Notes: generated by a model from the letters alone, not told the origin. A DNA stretch of 64,000 bases from Rhodocyclaceae bacterium (GCA_022072095.1 JAJVIJ010000012.1:1-64000), one strand, 5' to 3'; shown: positions 36,791 to 45,764, counted from the first letter of the stretch. A program made the numbers and translations.

Positions 36791-36796
36791 TATAAT
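36791..36796 (+). promoter_or_regulatory. -10 element of the ahcY-metF promoter
   Basis: A perfect TATAAT stands about seven bases upstream of the riboswitch 5' end, placing transcription start near 36803. It is bracketed by the short inverted repeat GCCGG/CCGGC (36785-36789 and 36797-36801). No convincing -35 hexamer is seen, so an activator or overlapping regulator is possible. Confidence 0.5.
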
Positions 36797-36802
36797 CCGG
36801 CA

Positions 36803-36874
36803 CACCGAGGAGCGCTGCAAGAGGGATGGCCAAAGGCCATCCTCCCCCAGGCTCGGCGTCAAACCGCGCTCACC
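36803..36874 (+). ncRNA. SAH (S-adenosylhomocysteine) riboswitch aptamer
   Basis: The conserved core CCGAGGAGCGCTGCAA is at 36805-36820. A variable hairpin follows, with GGATGGCC and GGCCATCC arms. The closing strand CCAGGCTCGG is at 36847-36856, and the pseudoknot strand GCGCTC at 36866-36871 can pair with GAGCGC of the core. This is the known SAH aptamer layout, and it stands directly upstream of ahcY, its usual target. SAH binding normally raises expression of the hydrolase that removes it. Confidence 0.9.
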
Positions 36875-36901
36875 TGAACCCGTCGGGGCATGCAGGTGAG
36901 C
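36868..36901 (+). repeat. Inverted repeat in the riboswitch expression platform
   Basis: GCTCACCTG (36868-36876) and CAGGTGAGC (36893-36901) are perfectly complementary over nine bases. The left arm includes the 3' strand of the aptamer pseudoknot, so ligand binding and this stem cannot coexist. A nested CGGGGC/GCCCCG pair (36884-36889, 36904-36909) and a GAGCT/AGCTC pairing that reaches the AGGAG ribosome site (36921-36925) are further alternatives. The switch probably acts on translation. Confidence 0.6.
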
Positions 36902-36930
36902 TTGCCCCGGCCTTTGCGCTAGGAGCTCTC

Positions 36931-38364
36931 ATGCACGCCGCGGTCGAACCGTCTCAATCGTCTCCGTCCGAACCTCCCGAATTCAAGGTTGCCGATCTGG
37001 GCCTGGCCGAGTGGGGCCGCAAGGAAATCCGCATCGCCGAGACCGAAATGCCTGGCCTGATGGCCATTCGGAGTGAATTCGGTCCGACGCGGCCCTTGCG
37101 CGGTGCCCGCATCAGCGGCAGCCTGCACATGACCATCCAGACTGCGGTCCTGATCGAAACGCTGATCGCGCTGGGAGCCGAGGTCCGCTGGGCCTCATGC
37201 AACATTTTTTCGACGCAGGACCATGCCGCGGCAGCGATCGCGGCGCGCCGGATCCCGGTGTTCGCCTACAAGGGTGAAACGCTGGCCGAGTATTGGGACT
37301 ACACCCACCGCATCTTCGAATGGCCGGACGGCGGCCACAGCAACATGATCCTCGACGACGGCGGCGACGCGACCCTGTTGCTGCACCTCGGTGCGAAGGC
37401 CGAGCAGGACGCCAGCCTGCTCAAGCACCCCGGCAGTGAGGAGGAAGAGTTTCTATTTGCCGCGATCGCCGCCAAGCTGCGGCAGGCCCCGTCCTGGTAC
37501 TCGACCCGGCTTGCCCACGTCCGCGGCGTCACCGAGGAGACCACCACCGGCGTCAAGCGCCTGTACCAGATGGCTGCCGAAGGCCGGCTCGCGTTCCCGG
37601 CGATCAACGTCAATGATTCGGTCACCAAATCTAAATTCGACAATTTGTACGGTTGCCGTGAGTCGCTGGTCGACGGCATCAAGCGCGCCACCGATGTGAT
37701 GGTCGCCGGCAAGATCGCCGTCGTCTGCGGCTATGGCGATGTCGGCAAGGGCTGCGCTCAGGCGCTGCGCGCGCTGTCGGCGCAGGTTTGGATCACCGAG
37801 GTCGATCCGATTTGCGCGCTACAGGCCGCGATGGAGGGTTTTCGCGTCGTCACCATGGAGACGGCCTGCGATCAGGCGGATATTTTCGTCACCGCCACCG
37901 GCAATTTTCATGTCATCACGCACGCGCACATGTTGCGCATGAAGGATCAGGCGATCGTCTGCAACATCGGACATTTCGACAACGAGATCGATGTCGCCTC
38001 GCTCAAGTCGTACCCTTGGGAGAACATCAAGCCACAGGTCGATCACGTGATCCTGCCGTCCGGCCGCCGGATCATCCTTTTGGCCGAGGGTCGGCTCGTC
38101 AATCTCGGCTGTGCCACCGGCCATCCGAGTTATGTGATGAGTTCGTCGTTCGCGAACCAGGTGCTGGCGCAGATCGAGTTGTTCAGCCGTCACGAGAGCT
38201 ATCGTGTCGGCGTTCATGTGCTGCCCAAGCAACTGGACGAAAAAGTGGCGCGTCTGCAACTCGACAAACTGGCCGCCGAGCTCACCGTGCTCACTGATGT
38301 CCAGGCACGCTACATCGGCGTTGCCAAGGATGGCCCTTACAAACCCGATCACTACCGCTACTGA
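36931..38364 (+). CDS. ahcY: Adenosylhomocysteinase (SAH hydrolase)
   Basis: 477-residue cytosolic NAD-dependent enzyme that splits SAH into adenosine and homocysteine. Landmarks are [17 protein letters not shown] near residue 62, [16 protein letters not shown] near 89, [16 protein letters not shown] near 229, the NAD-binding [13 protein letters not shown] near 264, and the C-terminal [12 protein letters not shown] with its terminal Tyr. The ATG at 36931 follows AGGAGCTCTC. It is controlled by the SAH riboswitch and cotranscribed with metF seven bases downstream. Confidence 0.97.
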   Translation: MHAAVEPSQSSPSEPPEFKVADLGLAEWGRKEIRIAETEMPGLMAIRSEFGPTRPLRGARISGSLHMTIQTAVLIETLIALGAEVRWASCNIFSTQDHAAAAIAARRIPVFAYKGETLAEYWDYTHRIFEWPDGGHSNMILDDGGDATLLLHLGAKAEQDASLLKHPGSEEEEFLFAAIAAKLRQAPSWYSTRLAHVRGVTEETTTGVKRLYQMAAEGRLAFPAINVNDSVTKSKFDNLYGCRESLVDGIKRATDVMVAGKIAVVCGYGDVGKGCAQALRALSAQVWITEVDPICALQAAMEGFRVVTMETACDQADIFVTATGNFHVITHAHMLRMKDQAIVCNIGHFDNEIDVASLKSYPWENIKPQVDHVILPSGRRIILLAEGRLVNLGCATGHPSYVMSSSFANQVLAQIELFSRHESYRVGVHVLPKQLDEKVARLQLDKLAAELTVLTDVQARYIGVAKDGPYKPDHYRY

Positions 38365-38371
38365 TCGAACC

Positions 38372-39223
38372 ATGGGCAAGGGCAAAAGCTTTCCGATCAG
38401 CTTCGAGTTCTTTCCGCCGGCGACGCCGGCGGGCGCTGAAAAACTGATGTTGGTGCACGCCGAGCTGGCCCGGATCAAGCCGGCTTTCTTTTCGGTGACC
38501 TTTGGCGCAGGCGGCTCGACGCGCGACCGCACACTCGATGCGATACTTTCGATCAAGCAGGCCGGCAGCGAGGCGGCGCCTCATCTGTCGTGCATCGGCG
38601 CGACGCGCGCAGGCTTGCATACTATGCTCGAACGTTATCGCGAACTGGGCGTAAGGCGCATCGTTGCGCTGCGCGGCGATCTGCCGTCCGGTGTCGGCGA
38701 CCCGGGCGAGCTGCACCACGCGAGCGAGTTGGTTGCCTTCATACGGGAGTCGTTTGGCAGGCAGTTTCTGATCGAGGTCGCCGCCTACCCGGAATACCAT
38801 CCAGAAGCACGCAGCCCCGACCAGGACCTGGACTACTTCCGGCTCAAGGTCGAGGCAGGGGCGGATGCGGCGATCACGCAGTATTTTTTCAATGCCGACG
38901 CCTACGAGCATTTTCTTGAGCAGACGCGCGCACGCGGCATCGGCATTCCGATCGTCCCAGGCGTCATGCCGATCGCCAACTTTGCCAAGATTGCGCGCTT
39001 TTCCGATGCCTGCGGCGCCGAAATCCCGCGCTGGATACGGCTCAAAATGGAAAGCTTCGGAGATGACCAGGAGTCGGTGAGGGCGTTCGGGCTGGACGTG
39101 CTCAGCGGCTTATGCGAGCGCCTGTTGCGGCTGGGCGCCCCGGGGCTGCATTTTTATACGCTCAACCAGGCTGGCCTGAGTCGCGAGATCTGTCGACGTC
39201 TGGGTCTGGGCGACCCGCGTTAG
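38372..39223 (+). CDS. metF: 5,10-methylenetetrahydrofolate reductase
   Basis: 283-residue flavoenzyme making 5-methyl-THF for homocysteine methylation. It begins SFEFFPPATPAG and has VTFGAGGSTRDRT near residue 45, GDLPSG near 105, and ITQYFFNADAYEHFL near 170, all MetF family markers. The start is seven bases after the ahcY stop, so it shares the SAH-responsive transcript. This ties methyl donor supply to SAH clearance. Confidence 0.95.
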   Translation: MGKGKSFPISFEFFPPATPAGAEKLMLVHAELARIKPAFFSVTFGAGGSTRDRTLDAILSIKQAGSEAAPHLSCIGATRAGLHTMLERYRELGVRRIVALRGDLPSGVGDPGELHHASELVAFIRESFGRQFLIEVAAYPEYHPEARSPDQDLDYFRLKVEAGADAAITQYFFNADAYEHFLEQTRARGIGIPIVPGVMPIANFAKIARFSDACGAEIPRWIRLKMESFGDDQESVRAFGLDVLSGLCERLLRLGAPGLHFYTLNQAGLSREICRRLGLGDPR

Positions 39224-39224
39224 C

Positions 39225-39260
39225 CGGCCCATCGGCGTGGTGCCTTGCGGGCATGGGCCG
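39225..39260. terminator. Inverted repeat between convergent metF and cfa
   Basis: CGGCCCAT (39225-39232) and ATGGGCCG (39253-39260) can form an eight-pair stem with a 20-base loop. There is no T-run next to it, so it may act as a shared terminator only weakly. Confidence 0.3.
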
Positions 39261-39267
39261 ATGAGGC

Positions 39268-40488
39268 TCAAGCGTCGGTGCTCGCCCGCTTGTACATGTA
39301 GTCGCGACGGAAAGGGTAGTTCGGCTGGCTGCCGTCCGCGAGCGGCCGCCCGGCCAGCACCTGCCAAAGTTCCAGCCAGCCGTGATCGAAGGCATATGCC
39401 GAACCGGCCATATAGACGCGCCAAATGCGGAACCGTTTCTCACCGACCAGTGATCGCGCCCTCGAGGCCGATCGTTCCAGTCGGTCCACCCATTGCCAGA
39501 GTGTGCGCGCGTAGTGGGGTCTCAGATTTTCTGCGTCCAGGGATTCGAGACCACCACGCGTCGTCGCCTCGAGTACCTCTGACACATGGCAGAGCTCACC
39601 ACCCGGGAAAACATAATCCTCTATGAACTCCGAGATGCCACCGCCCAGGCCCTTCACATCCATCAGTGCCGACGTGATGCCGTGATTCAGCAACAGACCC
39701 CCCGGCTTCAGCAAGGCATGGATTTTTTCGAAATAGCTCGTCAGCCGGTCGCGACCGACATGCTCGAACATGCCGACGCTGGCCACTTTGTCGAATGTTT
39801 CCCGTTCAGGGATGTCGCGATAGTCCAGTAGTTCGACCCTCACGCGATCGGCCAGGCCCCGCGCCCGAATTTGCTCGCGCACATAGGCATGTTGTTGTTC
39901 GGACAGTGTGACACCGAAGGCCTCGGTGCCGTAATGCTCGGCGGCATGGAAGATCAGTCCGCCCCAGCCGCAACCGATGTCCAGCAGCCTTTCCCCTTCC
40001 TTGAGCGCGAGCTTGCGACAAATATGGTCGAGTTTTGCGCGCTGGGCATCGTCCAGCGACTCGTCTTGGCCGCCAAAATACGCACAGGAATAAACCCGAC
40101 GGCTGTCCAGCCATAAGCCATAGAATTCGTTGGACACATCGTAGTGGTACTGGATGTTTTTCCTGTCTCGATCACGGGAACGTGGACGCCAACTCCAGCC
40201 GGCGCTCGCCCCGCGCCGGACGCCACTGTCGGCAAAGCGATCGGCCTGCGCCAGCACATCTCTGAGATCGCCCGTCAGATCGATATCACCTTCGACGTAG
40301 GCGCGGCCAAGTGCTCCCAGAGTCGGTTCTGCGAGCGCCTTCAGCCCTCGGGTGCTCTTGACATGTAGCGTGACCTTGATCGGCTCGGATCCCGACAGGC
40401 ATTCACCGTTCCACAAGGTCACTGCCAGCGGCAGATCTGCCTCCCTCAGGCGGGTCTGAATACGACCCGATAGCACTCTTTCAATCAC
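39268..40488 (-). CDS. cfa: Cyclopropane-fatty-acyl-phospholipid synthase
   Basis: 406-residue SAM-dependent enzyme that adds a methylene bridge to unsaturated acyl chains of membrane phospholipids. The SAM motif is LLDIGCGWGGLIFHAAEHYG near residue 170. QYHYDVSNEFYGLWLD lies near 118, and GMFEHVGRDRL near 240 belongs to the bicarbonate/active-site region. The start is GTG at 40488, with a run of seven G four bases upstream. The frame stays open far upstream but without family similarity. CFA production yields SAH, tying it loosely to the neighbouring ahcY. Confidence 0.93.
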   Translation of the reverse strand: MIERVLSGRIQTRLREADLPLAVTLWNGECLSGSEPIKVTLHVKSTRGLKALAEPTLGALGRAYVEGDIDLTGDLRDVLAQADRFADSGVRRGASAGWSWRPRSRDRDRKNIQYHYDVSNEFYGLWLDSRRVYSCAYFGGQDESLDDAQRAKLDHICRKLALKEGERLLDIGCGWGGLIFHAAEHYGTEAFGVTLSEQQHAYVREQIRARGLADRVRVELLDYRDIPERETFDKVASVGMFEHVGRDRLTSYFEKIHALLKPGGLLLNHGITSALMDVKGLGGGISEFIEDYVFPGGELCHVSEVLEATTRGGLESLDAENLRPHYARTLWQWVDRLERSASRARSLVGEKRFRIWRVYMAGSAYAFDHGWLELWQVLAGRPLADGSQPNYPFRRDYMYKRASTDA

Positions 40489-41137
40489 GTCGCCCCCCCA
40501 GTTTTTCTGAGCACAAGACACTGCGCGCCATCCTGCCGAAGAATATCGACCAAGGACCACTCGGTGTCGCGACCGAGAACTACTGCACTGCTCGACCAAG
40601 AACCATACCGCGTTGTTGCCCTGCACGTGACGCGCTACATGGTAGCGGCCGTCGGTTTGGACCGATTCTTTGAAACCCGACTCCCATACCCTCGTCAACC
40701 CGAAGACAACGCGGCCGTTAGCACGCGAAGTAGTCCGTGTTGACAGCCAACGACCAGCATCGAGGACAACGTGAAATCCAGACCGATCAATCAGCGCGCA
40801 CTTGATGAAGATTACGACGACGAAGTCCTGTGTGCAAATTGGCTGCCGCGCCCAGAACATCTCTCGGGCGAAGCTGTGGTAACGCGCGCGGAGGGCATCG
40901 CCGAGACCGAGGCCGAGACGTTCTTGCAGAACTTCTACCGCCACCAGGAATAGCGCCGAGAGGCATGGGCGCTGTGCATTGCATGGGGCCCCGGTGCGTG
41001 GATAGCGCCTGCATGGGCTGTCCGGAACAGGTGCGCGAGCGCGAGGCGATGGGCCTGGCTGGTAGAATTTGTGCGTTGCGTCATGGCTTGCCGCAGTGTG
41101 GCCGGCTTCGTCTTCGCCCAATTTTCCAGGTACCGTC
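40489..41137. other. 649-base region with no confident gene
   Basis: Lies between divergent cfa and the SDR gene. It presumably carries both promoters. One short plus-strand frame (40771-40953) is listed separately at low confidence. A second, Cys-containing frame from about 40964 overlaps the SDR start in another frame and has no homologue that I recognise. No repeat array, tRNA or IS end is visible. Confidence 0.5.
40771..40953 (+). CDS. Hypothetical 60-residue acidic protein
   Basis: Starts with GTG at 40771 after GAGGACAAC, a passable ribosome site, and ends at TAG. The product is acidic, with DEDYDDEV near residue 13 and several Glu near the end. There is no signal or membrane segment. 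I do not recognise a family. Third codon positions look less GC-biased than in neighbouring genes, so it could equally be a chance frame in a promoter region. Confidence 0.3.
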   Translation: MKSRPINQRALDEDYDDEVLCANWLPRPEHLSGEAVVTRAEGIAETEAETFLQNFYRHQE

Positions 41138-41878
41138 ATGCGTCTGGCCAATAAACATCTCATCATCACCGGTGCCGCCCGCGGCATCGGTTTTGCGATT
41201 GCATCGAAGTGCGTGCGTGAAGGGGCCACGGTCGGCATCTGCGATCTGTCGCCCGAGGCCGTAGATCGGGCTTGCGCGCAGCTCGAAGCGGCAGGCGGTC
41301 GGGCGATCCCGCTGCCGGCAGACGTCACGGACGATGTCGCGGTGCGGCAGATGGTGCACGTGGCGCACGAACGATTCGGACGCATCGACGGCCTGGTCAA
41401 CAATGCCGGCATCACCAAGGACGCGCAGCTGCGCAACATGTCGGACGAGCAGTGGCGTCAGGTCATCGACGTCAATCTGACCGGCGTGTTTCAGTGTACG
41501 CGCGCGGTCGCCGACATGCTTTGCGCCCAGGGCTCGGGCGCGATCGTCAGCATCTCGTCCGTGGTCGGGCTGTATGGCAATTTCGGCCAGACCAATTACG
41601 CAGCCGCCAAGGCCGGCGTGATCGGCATGACGATGACCTGGGCCAAGGAACTGGGACGAAAAAACGTGCGCGCGAATGCAGTCTGTCCAGGCTTCATCAA
41701 CACCTCGATCCTGGGAACGATTCCGGAACAGGTGCTCGCGCGACTGCGCGCGATGGTGCCGATGAATCGTCTGGGCGAGCCGGAGGAGGTCGCCAACGCG
41801 GTCGCGTTTCTGCTCTCGGACGAAGCGAGCTTCATCAACGGTGTGGCGCTCGAAGTGTCGGGCGGCATCGCCATCTGA
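41138..41878 (+). CDS. SDR-family oxidoreductase (FabG-like 3-oxoacyl reductase)
   Basis: 246 residues, classical short-chain dehydrogenase. The cofactor motif is TGAARGIG near residue 11, NNAG near 88, catalytic Ser in SISSVVG near 140 and the YxxxK motif in TNYAAAKAG near 153. A FabG or acetoacetyl-CoA reductase (PhaB-like) role is possible, given phaC in the window. The Cys-rich N-terminal variant is unusual. The ATG at 41138 matches the family start, and the frame open back to 41069 is not needed. It converges with the GNAT gene. Confidence 0.85.
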   Translation: MRLANKHLIITGAARGIGFAIASKCVREGATVGICDLSPEAVDRACAQLEAAGGRAIPLPADVTDDVAVRQMVHVAHERFGRIDGLVNNAGITKDAQLRNMSDEQWRQVIDVNLTGVFQCTRAVADMLCAQGSGAIVSISSVVGLYGNFGQTNYAAAKAGVIGMTMTWAKELGRKNVRANAVCPGFINTSILGTIPEQVLARLRAMVPMNRLGEPEEVANAVAFLLSDEASFINGVALEVSGGIAI

Positions 41879-41903
41879 GCGAAGCTGACGGCACGGGTCG
41901 CGC

Positions 41904-43106
41904 TCAACCGGCCCTGACCCACCTCCGCACCTTCTCCTTCAGGCCCCAGCGGGTGAGCGCGGCTCCGATCGTCCGCGACGCGCGATCCATGCCGGCGACC
42001 GCGGCGTGAACCGCGAGACCGCGCGCGCCGCGTGGTATCAGGTAGCAGTTGCGCTCGCGACGCGACTGGTTGCTCAGGCGCTCCTTGAAGACGCTGTCGC
42101 CGTACAGGAAGTCGAAGGTGGCAAGATGCGGCTGGTGTTGCGCAAGATCCTCGATCGACGCCAGATGCAGCAGATTGCCTGGCTCCCATTTGCGCCAGTC
42201 GGGATCGTAGCCGATATGGTAGAGAAAATAGGTGTCGCCATGGCACAAACCCAGGCCCCAGGCAATCGGCGTGGCGTCCACGCTGAGCAGATGGCAGCGC
42301 GCGTGGCCTGACTGCGCCGCGGCAAGCAGCTGTCGGCCGATGTAATTGTTGCGCTGGATGCCCAGCCCCAGCAGTTTTGCCTGATAAGTCCGTGCGGACA
42401 CCGGCTCCAGGATTTCCAGCAGGCGCGCGACCTCGCCGGGTGCGGCGAAAACCTCATGGCGGTATCGCCCGGCGTGTGCCTCCTCGAATTTGCGCCGCGC
42501 ACGCCTCAGGTTTTGGCGTGACGCCGCGCTCAGCGTCTTCAAGTAGGCTTCGTATCCGCCAGCGAGCCGGATGAGGCGGCGGGTATAGGGCTCGCCGCGC
42601 GGCAGCACACGAAATGCCCGCTGGCAGGCCGGGCCGGTGAGCGCCGTGGCCAGCGCTTCGTCCTCGACCAGGCCCTGCACGAATACGACACCGTTCGCCG
42701 GCAGCGCGGCGGCGAGCGCATCGAACAGGCCTTCGAAATCGCCATCCGAAAAACCCTTCAGATTGGCGGTCAGCACGTGGCGCGTGACGCGGACGTGGCC
42801 GAGCGCGCGCTCGCCGAGCGCGAGCGAGATCCTTCCCGGATGTACGAACAGCGGGATGCAATGACCACGCGACGAGCTCGCGAGCATGACGGATTTGTCC
42901 GCTTGGTCGCACTGCGCGAACAACCAGGCCGGATCGTGCTCCGGGGCATTGACCGCGCCGACCGGAGGTGGCGCCGCGGTCGGCCGGGTCACCAGCCAGC
43001 GGTCGACAGCGTTCGCGCTATCCGACCGCATGCGGGAGCGTGCCTGGCGCTCGGCTTCCATGGGCTGCTCCGTCCCGTAGCCGGGTGCGACGTCTTGTTG
43101 ATCCAT
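41904..43106 (-). CDS. GNAT/FemAB-like acyltransferase of the CelD/BcsL type
   Basis: About 400 residues. The central part SAASRQNLRRARRKFEE near residue 195 and the region YFLYHIGYDPDWRKWEPGNLL near 300, quoted here only as YHIGYDPDWRKW, match the Acetyltransf_6 group, often linked to polysaccharide or cell-envelope modification. The ATG at 43106 has GAGG eight bases upstream. A GTG three codons earlier is possible. The substrate is unknown. It is divergent from the MFS gene across 296 bases in which I see no other gene. Confidence 0.65.
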   Translation of the reverse strand: MDQQDVAPGYGTEQPMEAERQARSRMRSDSANAVDRWLVTRPTAAPPPVGAVNAPEHDPAWLFAQCDQADKSVMLASSSRGHCIPLFVHPGRISLALGERALGHVRVTRHVLTANLKGFSDGDFEGLFDALAAALPANGVVFVQGLVEDEALATALTGPACQRAFRVLPRGEPYTRRLIRLAGGYEAYLKTLSAASRQNLRRARRKFEEAHAGRYRHEVFAAPGEVARLLEILEPVSARTYQAKLLGLGIQRNNYIGRQLLAAAQSGHARCHLLSVDATPIAWGLGLCHGDTYFLYHIGYDPDWRKWEPGNLLHLASIEDLAQHQPHLATFDFLYGDSVFKERLSNQSRRERNCYLIPRGARGLAVHAAVAGMDRASRTIGAALTRWGLKEKVRRWVRAG

Positions 43107-43402
43107 GCTCGACACCTCGAGTTTCTTGATGTGGACACCGCAGCGGCTCCATCCGATCGCCGACGTGCGGGCACGGAGTTGGTCCGGCTGGTCCGGGCGG
43201 GACTATAGTGGCTTTGCGCGAACGGCACTGCCGAATATGCCTCGTGCCGGCGACAATGTATCCGGTCTCGGTCATGGGCATATTGAAAGCGTTCGGCCCG
43301 GATGCGATAGTCTCCAGGCTTGGCGACTTGATCACGCTCGAGGTCGCTCGGGTATGAGGCAAACGTGGCCATGTGAACCCAATGACGAGATCGCGAGACG
43401 AC

Positions 43403-44653
43403 ATGTCGAAATCCGAATCGGCACCATCGGCGCCATCGATGCGATGGATGCCCCGCCGTACCCCGGCTCTGGTTGTGTTGTGTGGTTGTCTGGTACTGAC
43501 GTTTTCCATGGGCACGAGGCAGACCTTTGGCCTGTTCGTGAAGCCGATCGCGATCGATCTGCAACTTGGTCGCGAGGTGTTCGCATTCGCGATCGCGTTG
43601 CAGAATCTGGTCTGGGGGCTCGGTCAGCCGTTCGCCGGCCTGATCGCCGACCGCTTCGGCGCCGCGCGCGTCATTGCCATCGCCGCCATGACCTATGTCG
43701 CGGGATTGGTCACGCTGCATCATGCGACGGGACCGCTGGGCATGGACCTCGCCGGTGCGCTGATAGGTCTCGGACTGTCCGGTACGGGCTCGGGCCTGAT
43801 CATCGGCGTCGTCGCGCGCAATGTCAGCGAGGAGCGCCGCAGCCTGGCCTTCGGCGTGGTCGCCGCGGGCGGCTCGTTCGGGCAATTCGTCATGGTGCCT
43901 TTCGGGCAATCGCTGATAGCGGGTTTTGGCTGGCAGGATGCCTTGCTCTATCTGGCGCTGACCGTGGCGCTGATCGTGCCGCTTGCGCGCGTGCTGGTAT
44001 CGCCGGCGGCGCACACCGCGGTCGGGGCGCCGGGGCAGAGTCCGGCTGCCGCCATCGGTGAAGCTGCCCGGCACCGCGGCTACTGGCTGCTGTTTTCCGG
44101 TTTTTTCGTCTGCGGATTTCAGGTGATGTTCATCGGCCTGCACCTGCCGGCCTATCTGCTCGATCGTGGCCTGAGCACGGTGAATGCGACGACCGCGCTG
44201 GCGCTGATCGGCCTGTTCAACATTCTCGGATCCTTTCTGGCAGGTTACCTCGGCGGCCGGTACAGCAAGAAGCGCCTGTTGTCCGGGATCTACTTCGGCC
44301 GGGGGTTGCTGATCTGCATGTTCCTGGCACTGCCTCTGTCGCCTGCTTCGGCCTATGTCTTCGCCGCTGGTATGGGCCTGCTCTGGCTGGGCACCATGCC
44401 GCTCACCAACGGCATGGTGGCGCACATGTTCGGCGTCCGCTACCTGTCGACCCTGTATGGGGGCGTGTTTCTGGGCCACCAGTTGGGTAGTTTTCTGGGT
44501 GCCTGGCTGGGTGGCTATGTCTTCGATCAAACCGGCTCCTATCAGATCATGTGGGGGTGCACGATTGCCCTCGCCGTGTTTGCCGGTCTGATCAACCTGC
44601 CGATCGACGAACGCCCGGTTCGGCGTAGCGAACTGGCGACGGCTGCCACATGA
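43403..44653 (+). CDS. Major facilitator superfamily transporter
   Basis: About 416 residues with roughly twelve membrane segments. The family loop between helices 2 and 3 is GLIADRFGAARV near residue 80. GTGSGLIIGVVARNVSEERRS is the helix 4-5 area, and a second-half copy of the loop reads GYLGGRYSKKR. It fits the oxalate/formate-antiporter-like group of carboxylate carriers, but the substrate is unknown. The start could be ATG 43382 or 43403, or GTG 43373, and none has a strong ribosome site. A 45-residue membrane peptide gene overlaps its stop. Confidence 0.85.
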   Translation: MSKSESAPSAPSMRWMPRRTPALVVLCGCLVLTFSMGTRQTFGLFVKPIAIDLQLGREVFAFAIALQNLVWGLGQPFAGLIADRFGAARVIAIAAMTYVAGLVTLHHATGPLGMDLAGALIGLGLSGTGSGLIIGVVARNVSEERRSLAFGVVAAGGSFGQFVMVPFGQSLIAGFGWQDALLYLALTVALIVPLARVLVSPAAHTAVGAPGQSPAAAIGEAARHRGYWLLFSGFFVCGFQVMFIGLHLPAYLLDRGLSTVNATTALALIGLFNILGSFLAGYLGGRYSKKRLLSGIYFGRGLLICMFLALPLSPASAYVFAAGMGLLWLGTMPLTNGMVAHMFGVRYLSTLYGGVFLGHQLGSFLGAWLGGYVFDQTGSYQIMWGCTIALAVFAGLINLPIDERPVRRSELATAAT

Positions 44654-44787
44654 TCGGCAACAGTCCTGGCGAGCGCTGGCTCTGGGCGGTGGTGCTGATC
44701 CTGGCCAGCCTGCTGTCCGTGGTCGCGTGGCTGGGCTACTTTCGCCCTGAGCTGCTGCGGGAGCTGGCCGATCTGCGGTATTGCTGA
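44650..44787 (+). CDS. 45-residue single-pass membrane peptide coupled to the MFS gene
   Basis: The ATG overlaps the MFS stop as ATGA, the classic coupling arrangement. The product starts MIGNSPGERW, has one membrane span (WAVVLILASLLSVVAWLGYF) and ends LRELADLRYC. It is too short for usual gene callers. I do not recognise a family. By position it could be a small transporter subunit or stabiliser. Confidence 0.55.
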   Translation: MIGNSPGERWLWAVVLILASLLSVVAWLGYFRPELLRELADLRYC

Positions 44788-44822
44788 AGCGACTTTATGT
44801 CATGATCGGCGCGCCGCTTGCC

Positions 44823-44843
44823 CCAGGCCCGGCTCGGGCCTGG
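44823..44843 (+). terminator. GC-rich hairpin after the MFS operon
   Basis: CCAGGCCC and GGGCCTGG form an eight-pair stem around GGCTC. There is no T-tail, so it may only protect the 3' end of the transcript or be a weak terminator. Confidence 0.3.
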
Positions 44844-44921
44844 CTGGCCGCGTCGAACTGTCCAGGTGACCGGTCTGCACCGCGCCGTCGACCGATCACC
44901 CCCCTGCCTGAGGAGATGACG

Positions 44922-45710
44922 ATGCCGATTTCGCCGTCACAAGCACCCGAGCCCATGCTGTTGCGTCACGACGTGTCCGGTGTATGCACGCTGACGCTGA
45001 ACCGGCCCGATCAGTTCAACAGCTTGTCGCTCGCGCTGGTGCGCGCCGTGCGTGCGGCGCTGGACGCGATCGCGTGCGACCCGACGGTGCGCGTGGTCGT
45101 GCTCGCGGGCGCGGGGCGGGCGTTTTGTGCTGGTCACGATCTGAAGGAGATGCGTGCCCATCCTGATCTGGCTTTCCAGCAGACGCTGTTCCGCGAATGC
45201 GGCGACATGATGGTCGCGCTGACGCGTCTGCCGCAGCCGGTGATCGCGCGCGTACACGGGGTCGCCACCGCGGCCGGCTGCCAGCTGGTGGCGCAATGCG
45301 ACCTGGCCATCGCTTCCGAAAGCGCGCGCTTCGCGGTCTCGGGCATCAACCTGGGCCTGTATTGCGCGACCCCGTCCGTGGCGCTGGTGCGCAACATCGG
45401 CCGCAAGGCCGCGTTCGAGATGTTGGCGACCGGCGACTTCATCGACGCTCCACGCGCGTTGCAGTGGGGATTGGTCAATCGTGTCGTCGCCGCGGCAGCG
45501 TTGGATGAATCGGTGGCCGAACTGGCGGGCAAGTTAGCGGGTAAATTGCCTGAGGCACTTGCTGCCGGCAAACAGCTTTTCTACCGCCAGTTGGAGATGG
45601 GGCTGGCTGGTGCATACCAGGCCGCGACCGAGACCATCGCTCAGAACATGATGTCGCCGGCAACCCAGCAGGGAATCGACGCATTCATCGACAAGCGGCC
45701 TCGCGGCTGA
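44922..45710 (+). CDS. Enoyl-CoA hydratase/isomerase family protein
   Basis: 262-residue crotonase. It has LTLNRPDQFNSLS, the oxyanion-hole AGAGRAFCAGHDLKEM near residue 65 and GVATAAGCQLVAQCDLAIAS near 108. The usual catalytic Glu of GGGxEL is Gln here (CQLVAQCD), and PE of the second motif is replaced (SGINLGLYC), as in ECHDC3-like proteins whose hydratase activity is doubtful. The start at ATG 44922 is preferred, since GAGGAG lies six bases upstream. It precedes an acyl-CoA dehydrogenase by 54 bases, so both probably serve acyl-CoA breakdown. Confidence 0.82.
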   Translation: MPISPSQAPEPMLLRHDVSGVCTLTLNRPDQFNSLSLALVRAVRAALDAIACDPTVRVVVLAGAGRAFCAGHDLKEMRAHPDLAFQQTLFRECGDMMVALTRLPQPVIARVHGVATAAGCQLVAQCDLAIASESARFAVSGINLGLYCATPSVALVRNIGRKAAFEMLATGDFIDAPRALQWGLVNRVVAAAALDESVAELAGKLAGKLPEALAAGKQLFYRQLEMGLAGAYQAATETIAQNMMSPATQQGIDAFIDKRPRG

Positions 45711-45764
45711 GGACCGCTCCGGGCGCCGGCGGCCCAGAAAAGCGAACGCAACAAGGAGAGGAAG

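Noticed and set aside
38364..38372. Separate SAM or SAH riboswitch for metF
   Set aside because: Only seven bases separate ahcY and metF, so there is no room for an independent leader.
40964..41140. Cys-rich frame before the SDR gene (MGAVHCMGPRC...)
   Set aside because: Runs into the SDR gene in another frame, lacks a ribosome site and resembles no family. It is probably chance.
39268..41439. Extension of the cfa frame to more than 700 residues
   Set aside because: Family similarity begins just after the GTG at 40488, which has a strong ribosome site. The upstream part overlaps the divergent SDR gene and looks random.
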